A stretch of 61,982 nucleotides of DNA from Phocicoccus pinnipedialis (lineage in GTDB: Bacteria; Bacillota; Bacilli; Staphylococcales; Salinicoccaceae), in NCBI RefSeq assembly GCF_903994035.1, contig NZ_CAJEWB010000002.1, forward strand, positions 1-61,982, written 5' to 3'. Positions 27,254 to 35,828 of the stretch are shown here, in pieces (within the stretch, counting starts at the first letter, position 1; every line of letters begins with the position of its first letter). The translations under genes were made by a program, and so were the position numbers. Under the pieces are notes generated by a model, which worked only from the letters and a program-made list of their open reading frames with translations, had not been told where the DNA came from and ran no database searches.

Positions 27254-27973
27254 ATGGGCAGAAAGTGGAACAATATTAAAGAAAAGAAAGCACAAAAAGA
27301 CCAGAACACTAGTCGAATTTACGCGAAATTTGGCCGCGAAATTTATGTTGCTGCCAAAAAAGGAGAACCCAATCCTGAGAGTAACGCAGCACTTAAGATG
27401 GTGTTAGAACGTGCTAAAACATTTTCGATTCCTAAGCACATCATCGATAAGGCAATAGACAAAGCGAAGGGAACAGACGATGAGAACTTCGATGAGTTAA
27501 GATATGAAGGGTTTGGACCAAACGGTTCGATGATCATTGTAGATGCATTGACAAATAACCACAACAGAACAGCAAGTGATGTGCGTGCAGCATTTGGTAA
27601 AAACGGTGGTAACATGGGTGTCAGTGGCGCAGTAAGCTATATGTTTGATGCAGTATCAGTATTTGTATTTAACGCGTTTGATGCTGACATAATTATGATG
27701 GAACTCTTAGAGAGAGATGTAAACGTTAAAGACGTGACAGAAGAAAACGGCTTTACGGTAGTTTACGGAGAAACGACAGACTATAATGAAATAAAGACTG
27801 CATTAGACGAAATTGGTGTCAAGGAGTATGAGGTTGCGGAACTCTCTATGGTTGCTCAAAATGAAGTACAGTTAGATGATGTAGACCTTGCACTCTTTGA
27901 CAAACTCATCGATGCGCTAGAGGACTTAGAAGACGTACAAACAGTACACCACAATGTAGATTTAAGTAAATAA
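27254..27973 (+). CDS. YebC/PmpR-family DNA-binding transcriptional regulator
   Basis: A cytoplasmic protein of the TACO1/YebC family, known as DNA-binding regulators and, in recent work, as factors aiding translation of proline stretches. The 239 residues start [17 protein letters not shown], the conserved N-terminus, with [20 protein letters not shown] and [26 protein letters not shown] further in. ATG 27254 is eight bases after AAGGA; an upstream ATG at 27248 is too close. It is monocistronic with its own extended -10 promoter and terminator. Confidence 0.93.
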   Translation: MGRKWNNIKEKKAQKDQNTSRIYAKFGREIYVAAKKGEPNPESNAALKMVLERAKTFSIPKHIIDKAIDKAKGTDDENFDELRYEGFGPNGSMIIVDALTNNHNRTASDVRAAFGKNGGNMGVSGAVSYMFDAVSVFVFNAFDADIIMMELLERDVNVKDVTEENGFTVVYGETTDYNEIKTALDEIGVKEYEVAELSMVAQNEVQLDDVDLALFDKLIDALEDLEDVQTVHHNVDLSK

Positions 27974-27980
27974 GAATTAC

Positions 27981-28013
27981 AGACATGTTTCCAAACGGGA
28001 ACATGTCTTTTTT
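27981..28013 (+). terminator. Terminator of the yebC-like gene
   Basis: A 12-bp stem AGACATGTTTCC / GGGAACATGTCT with loop AAAC and a T-run. Confidence 0.9.
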
Positions 28014-28037
28014 AATATACACTACAAGTAATTTCAA

Positions 28038-28066
28038 TTGACTTACGACCAACTCATCTGTATTAT
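28038..28066 (+). promoter_or_regulatory. SigA promoter of the GntR-ABC operon
   Basis: TTGACT (28038-28043), a 17-bp spacer and TATTAT (28061-28066). The -10 lies inside the operator palindrome. Confidence 0.75.
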
Positions 28067-28082
28067 ACTAATTAATACAGAT
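28056..28082. promoter_or_regulatory. Operator palindrome of the GntR-ABC operon
   Basis: ATCTGTATTA (28056-28065), seven bases, and TAATACAGAT (28073-28082) form a perfect 10-bp inverted repeat covering the -10 box and probable transcription start. It is the likely site for autorepression by the GntR protein encoded 19 bases downstream. Confidence 0.75.
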
Positions 28083-28100
28083 AATATAGGAGGTGTGTCT

Positions 28101-28502
28101 ATGTTTGATCTAGACTTAAAGAGTCGCATACCCATTTACGAACAACTTGTTGAGCATATAAAAGAGATGATTTTCCAAGGTGTCATTCAAGCAGATGAAA
28201 AAATGCCATCTGTACGTCAACTTGCAAGTGAACTCACAATCAATCCGAACACCATACAAAAAGCATATAGAGAACTCGAACGACTTGGTTATATTTACTC
28301 ACTACCTGGAAAAGGCAGTTATGTGAAAGAGGTCAGTGAGATGAAAAACAACGTTCATGTCAGTGCATTAAAAGAGGACCTTGTTGCGATATTAAAAGAA
28401 TTATTATTTTTAAATGTATCAAAAGATGAATTAATAAAAATCATAGACGCCATTGAATATGAAATAGAAGAGGTGAATGTAGATGAAAATCGTAGCAAAT
28501 AA
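28101..28502 (+). CDS. GntR-family regulator, YtrA subfamily
   Basis: A small transcriptional repressor of 133 residues: an N-terminal winged helix (about residues 10-75; SRIPIYEQLVEHIKEMI, MPSVRQLASELTINPNTIQKAYRELERLG) and a short C-terminal dimerisation tail without the effector domain of larger GntR proteins, as in YtrA. ATG 28101 follows AGGAGGTG. Its 3' end overlaps the ABC ATPase gene by 20 bases. The upstream palindrome indicates autoregulation, as known for ytrA operons, which respond to wall-active agents in Bacillus; the inducer here is unknown. Confidence 0.92.
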   Translation: MFDLDLKSRIPIYEQLVEHIKEMIFQGVIQADEKMPSVRQLASELTINPNTIQKAYRELERLGYIYSLPGKGSYVKEVSEMKNNVHVSALKEDLVAILKELLFLNVSKDELIKIIDAIEYEIEEVNVDENRSK

Positions 28503-29388
28503 TGTAAATAAATACTTCGGTAAATTTAAAGCAGTAGATAACACAGATATCGTAGTACAGTCTGGGACAATCCATGGATTGCTTGGGTCAAACGGTGCGG
28601 GTAAAACAACGTTAATGAAAGTGTTTGCCGGTATTTATGAAGCGGATAACGGTACGGTACTTTATAATGACATACCTGTTTATGAGAATGTATCTATAAA
28701 GAGAGAAGTGTTGTTTATCAACGACATTCCATTCTATTTCCCTGGTGCAACAATTAACAAGATGGCTGAGTATTATAGAGCGATGTATCCAAACTTCAGC
28801 GAATCAAGATTTAAAAAGTTATGTGAACACTTTAGGTTAAACCCAAAAAAGCCTTTAAATCAAATGTCTAAAGGCATGAAGAGACAAGCTTCATTTATAC
28901 TCGCTTTTGCATCAAAACCTAAAGTCATGTTGTTAGACGAACCCTTTGATGGGTTAGATCCGATTGTCAGACGACAAGTTAAAAATATCATGATGCAGGA
29001 TATTTCAAACTATGGTTTAACAGTCCTAGCATCCAGTCATAACTTGCGTGAAATGGAAGATTTATGTGACGCCGTATCGATTATGCATAAAGGACATATA
29101 CTCATTACTCAAGATTTAAACGAAGTGAAAGGATCACACTGTAAATTACAGATTGCATTTAAAGAACTACCAAGCGAAGATTTCTACAAAGATTTAAATG
29201 TTGTTCACAAATCGATAAAAGGACGCATCATTACATCTATCTTACGTGGTGATATTAGTAACGTTGAGGAAAAAGTATCAAAATACAATCCGCTCATGTA
29301 CGATATCTTACCATTAACATTAGAAGAAATATTTGCTTATGAAATGGGGGAGATTGGTTATGAAATCGAAAATATTATCATCGAATAG
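28483..29388 (+). CDS. ABC transporter ATP-binding protein (YtrB/EcsA-like)
   Basis: Cytoplasmic ATPase subunit of 301 residues. Walker A GSNGAGKTT (35-43), signature-like QMSKGMKRQ (about 126-134), Walker B VMLLDEPFDGLD (about 146-157) and switch-region SSHNLREME are all present. The C-terminal ~80 residues form an extension common in drug-export ATPases. It partners the permease encoded immediately downstream, whose start lies 29 bases inside this gene. Confidence 0.92.
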   Translation: MKIVANNVNKYFGKFKAVDNTDIVVQSGTIHGLLGSNGAGKTTLMKVFAGIYEADNGTVLYNDIPVYENVSIKREVLFINDIPFYFPGATINKMAEYYRAMYPNFSESRFKKLCEHFRLNPKKPLNQMSKGMKRQASFILAFASKPKVMLLDEPFDGLDPIVRRQVKNIMMQDISNYGLTVLASSHNLREMEDLCDAVSIMHKGHILITQDLNEVKGSHCKLQIAFKELPSEDFYKDLNVVHKSIKGRIITSILRGDISNVEEKVSKYNPLMYDILPLTLEEIFAYEMGEIGYEIENIIIE

Positions 29389-31375
29389 CGTATTAACGAA
29401 GTATTTTACGGGAACGATATTCTGGGTCACTTTTGCATACACGCTCTTAATGATTATTCTCGTTCCCGTTTCTCTGTATATTATGAGTAAAGCAAATCAG
29501 TTTAACATTGTTGATCCAGAGAGTTACGCGACGGGAAACATACTGATTATTAATGGCTACCTTCAGATGATTGTATCCATGGTATTTGCAGTAACGTTAG
29601 CTGTCATGTTGTTTGGATTTAAAAACAAAGAAGCATCGTCAGATTATATTCATAGTTTACCAATTAAACGTGGTAGCATTTTTATGAGCGCGAATATCGT
29701 TGGATTCTTGGCAATGATTATTCCATTAGGGACAGTTGTCGTAATAGCACTCATCATGAGTCCTTTTCTAGAAGGCTTAATTACACCGATGGAAATTAGT
29801 GTATGGGCACTCTTTACGTTAGTCGTACAGTTCATCATCTATTCAATCAGTCTCTTTGTAGGATTCTTGGTCAACAGCTTGAACTTACATCTTGAGATGA
29901 TTGTAATCGCGATGTTCCTACCTATTGTATTGTTCGCTTTCGTGATACTTAACGGATCATACTTTTTCAATGGAGTAGCAGAAAATATGATCCTCAATTC
30001 TAACTTTCTAACGAATTTATCGTTCCCAGTTTCCATACTCCTTGACATGAGTGCAGAAAATCTTGGATCTCTTAACTTTATCTTCTGGATTGTTCTTGCA
30101 ATGATACTTTTTGCTGGAAGTTATATACTTTATAAAAATAGGAAGAATGAAAACGTAAATTCAGTTTTCAACTACACGGTGCTATACAATATTTCTGTCA
30201 CGATCCTAACGATTCTTGGAATGTTGATGATTGGTTTAGTTTTGACAGTGCTCATTCCAATTGGTCTCGTCATCACAGTATTCATGTTTGCGATTGGTGC
30301 GTTAATATCCTACATTCTTGCATTAATGTTCATGCAAGATAACGTACGAATTAAATTTGAACTTAAAAATATCCTGATTACTCTAGCCATAATCGCATTA
30401 TTCTGGATAATTTTTATAGCAGGATGGAAGATGTATGTATCTCACGTGCCAGAAATTTCAGAAGTAGAAGCGGTAAAAGTTTCAGATTGGACATCGACTC
30501 AATATTTCTATGATAGTGAAACAGAGAAATATTTCAGACCGGATTATGAATACACTAGATCCACTAAGGATGTTAAAAATGTCATTAGCCTACATGAAAC
30601 ATTACAGAACCAAGAACTTAAAGTATATAATACAGATCAGCTTGTAAACACTGTAAACATCAATTATTTATTAAAAGACGGAAGTAAAATACACCGTGAG
30701 TACCAAGTGACAGAAGATCCTAATGGGACAATCATGAATGAACTTAAAAAGCTGGATAATTCAGCGTTAACGGCGAAAAGAGATTTCTTCTATAACTTAA
30801 AAGAAGGAAATGAATACGAGACTGGCTCACTTGAAATATTTAACTTCTATGTCGGTGATGAAAATACTATCACGAACAAGGTTGTGGAAAAACTTCAAAA
30901 GAATTACAATGATGCGTATGTATCGCTTAAAACTCTGAATCAACCAGCAGTAAAATATACAGGTAAAGTACCTTTCGGCCTAGGTGTAAAAACTGGCTAT
31001 ACAATGCTCTACGGAGAAAGTTCCATTTATAATACTGCGGTGACAGATTTCTTAAAAGAATATGACTATAGTATGTCGACGATTTTAAATTTAGAAGATC
31101 CTTACACGTCTATGTATAAATTGGACTTATCGAAAGTGAAGAATAAAGACAAGATATACGAAGACTTGAACTACATGAGTTACGAAGAATTTAAAGAAGC
31201 ATATAATATTGAAACACTTGAAGGTGAAGAGCGTTCAAAAGCAATGAAACAGTTAGATACTCTTGAGTTTAATACTGAAGGGGATAGTCTAATCCTGATA
31301 ACTCCTATGATGAAGGAAGAAGATCTTGTATTAAATGAGCCTCTCGGACTATACTTCAGTGTCGTATTAGACTAA
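29360..31375 (+). CDS. ABC transporter permease with large insert, partner of the YtrB-like ATPase
   Basis: An integral membrane protein of about 671 residues. An N-terminal ABC-2-like set of hydrophobic segments (about 20-245) is followed by further segments (about 270-370) and then ~290 mostly hydrophilic residues that form a C-terminal, presumably extracytoplasmic domain (VSDWTSTQYFYDSET onward). ATG 29360 follows GGGGGAG; upstream in-frame codons lie inside the ATPase gene. It resembles YtrC/YtrD-type permeases. A terminator follows, closing a three-gene operon. The cargo is not identifiable from sequence. Confidence 0.82.
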   Translation: MKSKILSSNSVLTKYFTGTIFWVTFAYTLLMIILVPVSLYIMSKANQFNIVDPESYATGNILIINGYLQMIVSMVFAVTLAVMLFGFKNKEASSDYIHSLPIKRGSIFMSANIVGFLAMIIPLGTVVVIALIMSPFLEGLITPMEISVWALFTLVVQFIIYSISLFVGFLVNSLNLHLEMIVIAMFLPIVLFAFVILNGSYFFNGVAENMILNSNFLTNLSFPVSILLDMSAENLGSLNFIFWIVLAMILFAGSYILYKNRKNENVNSVFNYTVLYNISVTILTILGMLMIGLVLTVLIPIGLVITVFMFAIGALISYILALMFMQDNVRIKFELKNILITLAIIALFWIIFIAGWKMYVSHVPEISEVEAVKVSDWTSTQYFYDSETEKYFRPDYEYTRSTKDVKNVISLHETLQNQELKVYNTDQLVNTVNINYLLKDGSKIHREYQVTEDPNGTIMNELKKLDNSALTAKRDFFYNLKEGNEYETGSLEIFNFYVGDENTITNKVVEKLQKNYNDAYVSLKTLNQPAVKYTGKVPFGLGVKTGYTMLYGESSIYNTAVTDFLKEYDYSMSTILNLEDPYTSMYKLDLSKVKNKDKIYEDLNYMSYEEFKEAYNIETLEGEERSKAMKQLDTLEFNTEGDSLILITPMMKEEDLVLNEPLGLYFSVVLD

Positions 31376-31399
31376 AAAGACGGGAGACCGTCTTTTTTT
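31376..31399 (+). terminator. Terminator of the GntR-ABC operon
   Basis: AAAGACGG / CCGTCTTT with loop GAGA and a T-run directly after the permease stop codon. Confidence 0.9.
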
Positions 31400-31490
31400 A
31401 ATTTTATTTTTGTTATATAGTGATAAGTAATTCTTATAGCTATACTTTTTATTTCGATGTTTTGTATAATTAGTTAAGGAGTTGAGTACG

Positions 31491-32024
31491 GTGAAAACAA
31501 AATACTTAGATAAACGTAAATGGCGCCGTTTGAAACGTAGCTCTTACAAAGAAGTATTAACTTCGTATCAAGAGACAAATGTACTCATTGGTGCGCTAGA
31601 AATTAAAGAGGTAAAAGCCCCCCTAACTGTCAAAATAATCGATCAGGAAGTATTGGTTGCTGATGATCATTTTACATGGCTTCAGATTATGCCAGAAAAC
31701 ACAAATTACAGCATGACAGTTATGTACAACGATAAAAACGAAGTAGTGCAATACTATTTTGATATTAATAAGTCACACATATTAGAGCTTGGGAAAGCAC
31801 GTCGTGAAGACATGTATTTAGACGTTCTTGCGTTACCAGATGGACGATGTGAAATCGTAGATGAAGATGATGTAGTTCGTGCAGTTAAGTACAAAAAGAT
31901 GACAACTAGAGAAAAGGAATTTGCGTATAAAATCGCACACCAATTAATAGAAGAAATTGGTAATGATTTTGACAAATTCAAAGAGTTAGCGCAGTTTGCG
32001 TATAAGAAAGTGATGGAGAGATAA
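31491..32024 (+). CDS. DUF402-domain protein (putative nucleotide phosphatase family)
   Basis: The 177-residue protein has a basic N-terminal stretch (KTKYLDKRKWRRLKRSS) and a DUF402 barrel: WLQIMPENTNYSMTVMYND, YYFDINK, EDMYLDVLALPDGRCEIVDEDD. DUF402 includes staphylococcal nucleoside tri/diphosphatases, but this N-terminus differs from that group, so the activity is inference. The start is GTG 31491, nine bases after AAGGAG; a TTG at 31482 sits next to the binding site. It ends one base before the LysR gene. Confidence 0.78.
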   Translation: MKTKYLDKRKWRRLKRSSYKEVLTSYQETNVLIGALEIKEVKAPLTVKIIDQEVLVADDHFTWLQIMPENTNYSMTVMYNDKNEVVQYYFDINKSHILELGKARREDMYLDVLALPDGRCEIVDEDDVVRAVKYKKMTTREKEFAYKIAHQLIEEIGNDFDKFKELAQFAYKKVMER

Positions 32025-32025
32025 A

Positions 32026-32874
32026 ATGAGATTTGATGATTACGAGTTACTCGTTACATTAAACGAAACGAAAACATTAAGACAAGCAGCAGAGGTATTA
32101 TACATTTCACAGCCTGCAGTGAGTCAAAGATTAAAATCGATAGAAGAACAGTGGGGTACACAGATCTTTATCCGTACAAAGAAAGAACTTATCGTAACGA
32201 GTGCTGGTGAAAAAATCATAGCTCATGCGAAGCATGTGGTCGACAAAGAAACACATTTGATGGATTCCATTAATAGAAACCGTTCAAATATTGATGGTAA
32301 AGTAACGATTGGGGTGTCATCACTTATCGGTTATACGATTATTCCATCAGTGCTAGAAAAATTCTTGAAAGAGTATCCAATGGTGAACGTTCAAGTTCAG
32401 GTTGGGTCAACATCTAAAATCGTTACAAATGCAGATAAGTATCACGTATCAATCACACGTGGTAACAAGGTGTTAAACAAGGAGAATCTCTTACTATTTA
32501 GTGATGAACACTACCTCGTTGCACCTAAAAATAAGCCGATTGAAGAACAACCACTCATTGAATTCCAAGCTGACGCTTGGTACAGCAATCAGTTAAAGCA
32601 GTTCTTCGAGGCACGATTTGATAAACCTTATGTACCACAAATACATGTCGACCAAATTACGACATGTCGTGAATTACTCTTAAATGATGTTGGAATGACA
32701 GTACTTCCTGCATTAATAACGAAGACTATGGATCTTTCAAATTTCCATGTTGAGAAGGTTGAAATTGACGGTGTTGCCCTTTTACGTGACACTTTTATTT
32801 CATATGACAGTCGTGTGTTAGAGTTACCACAGGTTAAATCATTTATTGATCTAATTACAGAAGAACATAAATAG
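32026..32874 (+). CDS. LysR-type transcriptional regulator
   Basis: 282 residues. The N-terminal winged helix (about 1-60; FDDYELLVTLNETKTLRQAAEVL, SQPAVSQRLKSIEEQWG) is standard LysR, followed by a periplasmic-binding-protein-like effector domain (about 90-280; VTIGVSSLIGYTIIPSVLEKF). It starts one base past the DUF402 stop and is followed after seven bases by an MFS transporter on the same strand, so it may control that transporter. Effector unknown. Confidence 0.92.
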   Translation: MRFDDYELLVTLNETKTLRQAAEVLYISQPAVSQRLKSIEEQWGTQIFIRTKKELIVTSAGEKIIAHAKHVVDKETHLMDSINRNRSNIDGKVTIGVSSLIGYTIIPSVLEKFLKEYPMVNVQVQVGSTSKIVTNADKYHVSITRGNKVLNKENLLLFSDEHYLVAPKNKPIEEQPLIEFQADAWYSNQLKQFFEARFDKPYVPQIHVDQITTCRELLLNDVGMTVLPALITKTMDLSNFHVEKVEIDGVALLRDTFISYDSRVLELPQVKSFIDLITEEHK

Positions 32875-32881
32875 GTGAAAT

Positions 32882-34096
32882 ATGTTTTTAGAACTATTAC
32901 GTCTTAATAATTACAAAATTTATATATTGAACATGGTGTTTTTAGGAGTTGCGATTGCGATTACTGCTCCATACATGGTCATCTATATGACTAAATATCA
33001 CGGAATGACAGTGACAGGCTTTGGTCTTTTTATGGGAACTGGCGCGGTAGGTTCATTCATCGTGAATACGATAGTTGGCAGGTTTAGTGACCGTTTGCCT
33101 TTTGACAGAAAGTACTTGATACTTGCGGCATTATTTATGGAAGTGATCACATATTCACTGTTTTTAATCTTAAATCAAACGTGGATACTAGTTTTAGGAT
33201 TTATTTTGTTTTATAGCTTAGGTGCACCTGCTATGCCGCAGTTATATGCATCGGCACGAGAGAGTGTGAACGATGCGAATAATAAAAGTTCTAATTTTAA
33301 GACCTTCGCAAATACACTGCTCCGTTCAATGTTCAGTTTCGGCTTCCTATTCGGACCTTTAATTGGGTCTATTCTATTGATTAAGTATGACTTTATGGGG
33401 CTATTTATTGGTGCAATTTTCATGTTCTTAACAGTGTTTGTATCGACTCTATTTATTAGTAATCCCAAAAGGCAATCCGAACAAGATATTATTCCTGCGC
33501 AGATGTTAGGAGAAACAGAAGCTCCGAAGCTGTTCAAGACACCGGCATTATTGATTCCGTTTATTGCATTCACCTTTTTACAAGTTGGGCAATGGAGTTA
33601 TCTTTTAAATATGCCGCTGTACGTGACGAATTTTCTCGGTGAAGGTAATGAAAAAGTAGGTTTATTATCTAGTATATGTGCAGGGTTAGAAGTTCCGTTC
33701 ATGATCGGAATTGGACTAGTGGCTTCAAAATATCAGACGAAGCACTTGCTGATGGTTGCAGGTATGATTGGCGCTATGTTTTTTATCATTGTAGGAATGT
33801 TTAACAGTTTTATGGTCATCCTTGTAGGACAAGTATTCTTGGCTATGTTTCTAGCAGTGATCTTAGGTCTTGGGATAAGCTACTTCCAAGATGTGTTACC
33901 GCAATTTCCAGGCTACGCGTCGACATTGTACGCGAATGGAATGATAGTCGGACAGCTGTTAGGTAATTTGATGGGTGGATTAATTTCTGACTATCTGTCA
34001 GTGCAGTATTCGTTTATAGCGAGCGGAATTATGCTCATCATCGCAGTAGTCATGTTTGGATTTGAAAAAAATGAAGTTAAGGAAGGTATCGTATAA
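32882..34096 (+). CDS. MFS transporter, sugar-efflux (SET)-like
   Basis: 404 residues with about 12 hydrophobic segments. The N-terminal motif A is RFSDRLPFDRK, and the central FANTLLRSMFSFGFLFGPLIGS resembles SetA/SetB-type sugar efflux proteins. The start ATG lies eight bases past the LysR stop, and its stop codon overlaps the DUF456 start (TAATG). Role inferred from family only. Confidence 0.82.
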   Translation: MFLELLRLNNYKIYILNMVFLGVAIAITAPYMVIYMTKYHGMTVTGFGLFMGTGAVGSFIVNTIVGRFSDRLPFDRKYLILAALFMEVITYSLFLILNQTWILVLGFILFYSLGAPAMPQLYASARESVNDANNKSSNFKTFANTLLRSMFSFGFLFGPLIGSILLIKYDFMGLFIGAIFMFLTVFVSTLFISNPKRQSEQDIIPAQMLGETEAPKLFKTPALLIPFIAFTFLQVGQWSYLLNMPLYVTNFLGEGNEKVGLLSSICAGLEVPFMIGIGLVASKYQTKHLLMVAGMIGAMFFIIVGMFNSFMVILVGQVFLAMFLAVILGLGISYFQDVLPQFPGYASTLYANGMIVGQLLGNLMGGLISDYLSVQYSFIASGIMLIIAVVMFGFEKNEVKEGIV

Positions 34097-34578
34097 TGGA
34101 AGCACTTTGGTGGATACTGATAATTCTATCCTTTGGACTTGGGTATCTAGGTCTTGTATTCCCAGCAATACCATCTATATTAATGTTTTGGGTAGCAGCA
34201 TTTATATATAAATATCTCGTTGGAGACGAGCTGTCGATTATGTTTTGGCTTGTACTCATCGTTTTAACGATTCTCGTATTCTTAAGTGATATGGCAATTA
34301 CTCAATATTATGTGAAAAAATTAGGTGGAACAAAAGCAGGACAGGTAGCAGCAATTATAGGTATAATCGTTGGAATGTTTGTGTATCCGCCGCTCGGCGT
34401 GATTTTTGTACCGATATTCCTTGTATTTATCGTAGAACTCGTGATGTTTAGAAAAGTTAAGCCAGCATTTTATGCATCGCTTGGATCACTACTCGCATTC
34501 GTTACAACTACAATGTTTAAAGTGATCGTATACACTCTTATTGTCGTGTGGTTCCTGCTAGATATATTCTTATTTTAG
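34096..34578 (+). CDS. DUF456 family small membrane protein
   Basis: 160 residues dominated by glycine-rich hydrophobic segments: about 4-25, 28-42, 50-72, 85-115 and 132-158. The segment GLGYLGLVFPAIPSILMFW and the later KLGGTKAGQVAAIIGIIVGMF are typical of DUF456. Function unknown in the family. It is the last gene of the DUF402-LysR-MFS-DUF456 group; a terminator follows. Confidence 0.82.
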   Translation: MEALWWILIILSFGLGYLGLVFPAIPSILMFWVAAFIYKYLVGDELSIMFWLVLIVLTILVFLSDMAITQYYVKKLGGTKAGQVAAIIGIIVGMFVYPPLGVIFVPIFLVFIVELVMFRKVKPAFYASLGSLLAFVTTTMFKVIVYTLIVVWFLLDIFLF

Positions 34579-34583
34579 AAATT

Positions 34584-34620
34584 AAGCGTGGTTCTTGGTT
34601 TACAAGAAGCATGCTTTTTT
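34584..34620 (+). terminator. Terminator after the DUF456 gene
   Basis: A 14-bp stem AAGCGTGGTTCTTG / CAAGAAGCATGCTT with one mismatch, followed by TTTT. The 3' half shares GAAGCATGCTTTTTTGT with the terminator at 38004-38047. Confidence 0.85.
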
Positions 34621-34651
34621 GTTGAATCACTTAAAATTAATCGTGTAAAAA

Positions 34652-34660
34652 TGGTATACT
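34652..34660 (+). promoter_or_regulatory. Extended -10 promoter of the small lipoprotein gene
   Basis: TGGTATACT, 31 bases before the ATG; no strong -35 is seen. Confidence 0.5.
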
Positions 34661-34690
34661 ACTCTATAAGAAGAAAATAGGTGAGAATGC

Positions 34691-34918
34691 ATGATACGAT
34701 TGATTCTTTTACTCATGGTTACTGTATGTTTATCAGCATGTTCGGGCGAGCAATCTCAAATTGATAAAGATATAGAAAACCTAGACAAACAGATCGTCAA
34801 CTTAGAACAGCGCATCAGCGAATTAAATAATGAAAACGAGTTATTAACTGAAAAGAAAAATCAAAAGCAAGAACAATTAACTGAGCTAGAAAGAAAAGCT
34901 AAAGAGGATAGTAAATAG
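34691..34918 (+). CDS. Small coiled-coil lipoprotein
   Basis: 75 residues: a lipoprotein signal peptide with lipobox LSAC (Cys at about residue 17), then ~55 charged residues with a heptad pattern (IDKDIENLDKQIVNLEQRI) predicted as a coiled coil. It should be anchored on the outer face of the membrane. No known family. ATAGGTGAGA precedes the ATG. Two genes follow closely on the same strand (12 bases, then a four-base overlap). Confidence 0.72.
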   Translation: MIRLILLLMVTVCLSACSGEQSQIDKDIENLDKQIVNLEQRISELNNENELLTEKKNQKQEQLTELERKAKEDSK

Positions 34919-34930
34919 GAGGATTCTATA

Positions 34931-35242
34931 ATGTATGAAAAAGAATTTATTTTAGTAGAAGGTAAAAAAATGACATTAAAAGAACTAGGTGCTGAGATCG
35001 AATCGATTATCGGAAAACCAGTTGTTGATATCCTCGGTAGTCCTGATCGTGTCGTTGTTAAAAAACCAGCCCCTGAACAAGGATTTGAGACATTTAACGT
35101 CACATATCAAGTTGATGATTCTCGCGACTTTATCAGCGGCGTTGTTACAACGAAAAACAAAAAGAAATTAGAGAAATACGACTTCGAAAACGAGTCGTTT
35201 AAAGTTCGTCTTCTCAGTTATAACAGAAGAGATGCAGAATGA
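34931..35242 (+). CDS. Conserved-looking hypothetical protein, 103 residues
   Basis: I do not recognise this protein. It is a soluble alpha/beta sequence without cysteines, signal peptide or membrane segment. It contains TLKELGAEIESIIGKPVVDILGSPD and a following beta-rich half (FETFNVTYQVDD, GVVTTKNKKKLEKYDF). AGGAGG precedes the ATG. It overlaps the downstream acetyltransferase gene by four bases (ATGA), so translation of the two is coupled. Confidence 0.65.
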   Translation: MYEKEFILVEGKKMTLKELGAEIESIIGKPVVDILGSPDRVVVKKPAPEQGFETFNVTYQVDDSRDFISGVVTTKNKKKLEKYDFENESFKVRLLSYNRRDAE

Positions 35243-35790
35243 GATATATTAAGACAAAACGTTTGAATTTAAGGAGTTGGAAACCAGAAGACGTCATTCC
35301 ATATTTAAAAGCAACACAGGATAACGATGTCGTTCAGTTTTCTCCAATTAAAAAAACAATAAAAGAGGCACGTGAGTTTGCGCGACTTTCTAGTGCGAGC
35401 GTAAATGACCGAGGTTTTGGACTATTCGCAGTGGAAAGACGAGATACTAAGGAATTTATTGGTATTGCAGGTATACGTGTGAAACAATTTGATGAGAAGA
35501 AACACGAAGTAGATATGCATACGATGTTCCCTTGTATAGAGTTATACGTGATGCTCATCAAGAAGTATTGGAACCAAGGGTTTGCAACAGAAGCACTTCG
35601 CGGTGTAATTAAGTTCACAGAAAAAAAGACGGATATCCGTGATTTATACGCGTTTGTCTGTAACAGGAATAATCCAGCACTTAATGTCGTGGATAAGCTC
35701 GGTATGCAAAGAATCGATACGTTTAAACATCAACAATATGTCGACGGTCACAGCAAACAACAATTTATTATTTATAAGTTGGAAACATAA
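35239..35790 (+). CDS. GNAT acetyltransferase, RimJ/RimL type
   Basis: 183 residues. The N-terminal TKRLNLRSWKPEDVIPYL and the coenzyme-binding loop YWNQGFATEALRGVIKF, followed by NNPALNVVDKLGMQRI, are characteristic of the RimJ/RimL branch that acetylates N-termini or small amines. It is coupled by overlap to the 103-residue gene. The hairpin at 35789 overlaps its last codon. Confidence 0.88.
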   Translation: MRYIKTKRLNLRSWKPEDVIPYLKATQDNDVVQFSPIKKTIKEAREFARLSSASVNDRGFGLFAVERRDTKEFIGIAGIRVKQFDEKKHEVDMHTMFPCIELYVMLIKKYWNQGFATEALRGVIKFTEKKTDIRDLYAFVCNRNNPALNVVDKLGMQRIDTFKHQQYVDGHSKQQFIIYKLET

Positions 35791-35828
35791 AAAGGGACAC
35801 CCCAATTATCTATGGGAGTGTCCTTTTT
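35789..35828. terminator. Bidirectional terminator between the acetyltransferase and LOG genes
   Basis: AAAAGGGACAC-CCC pairs with GGGA-GTGTCCTTTTT with a one-base bulge. A-run and T-run flank it, so it serves the two convergent transcripts. The LOG stop codon lies inside it. Confidence 0.85.
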
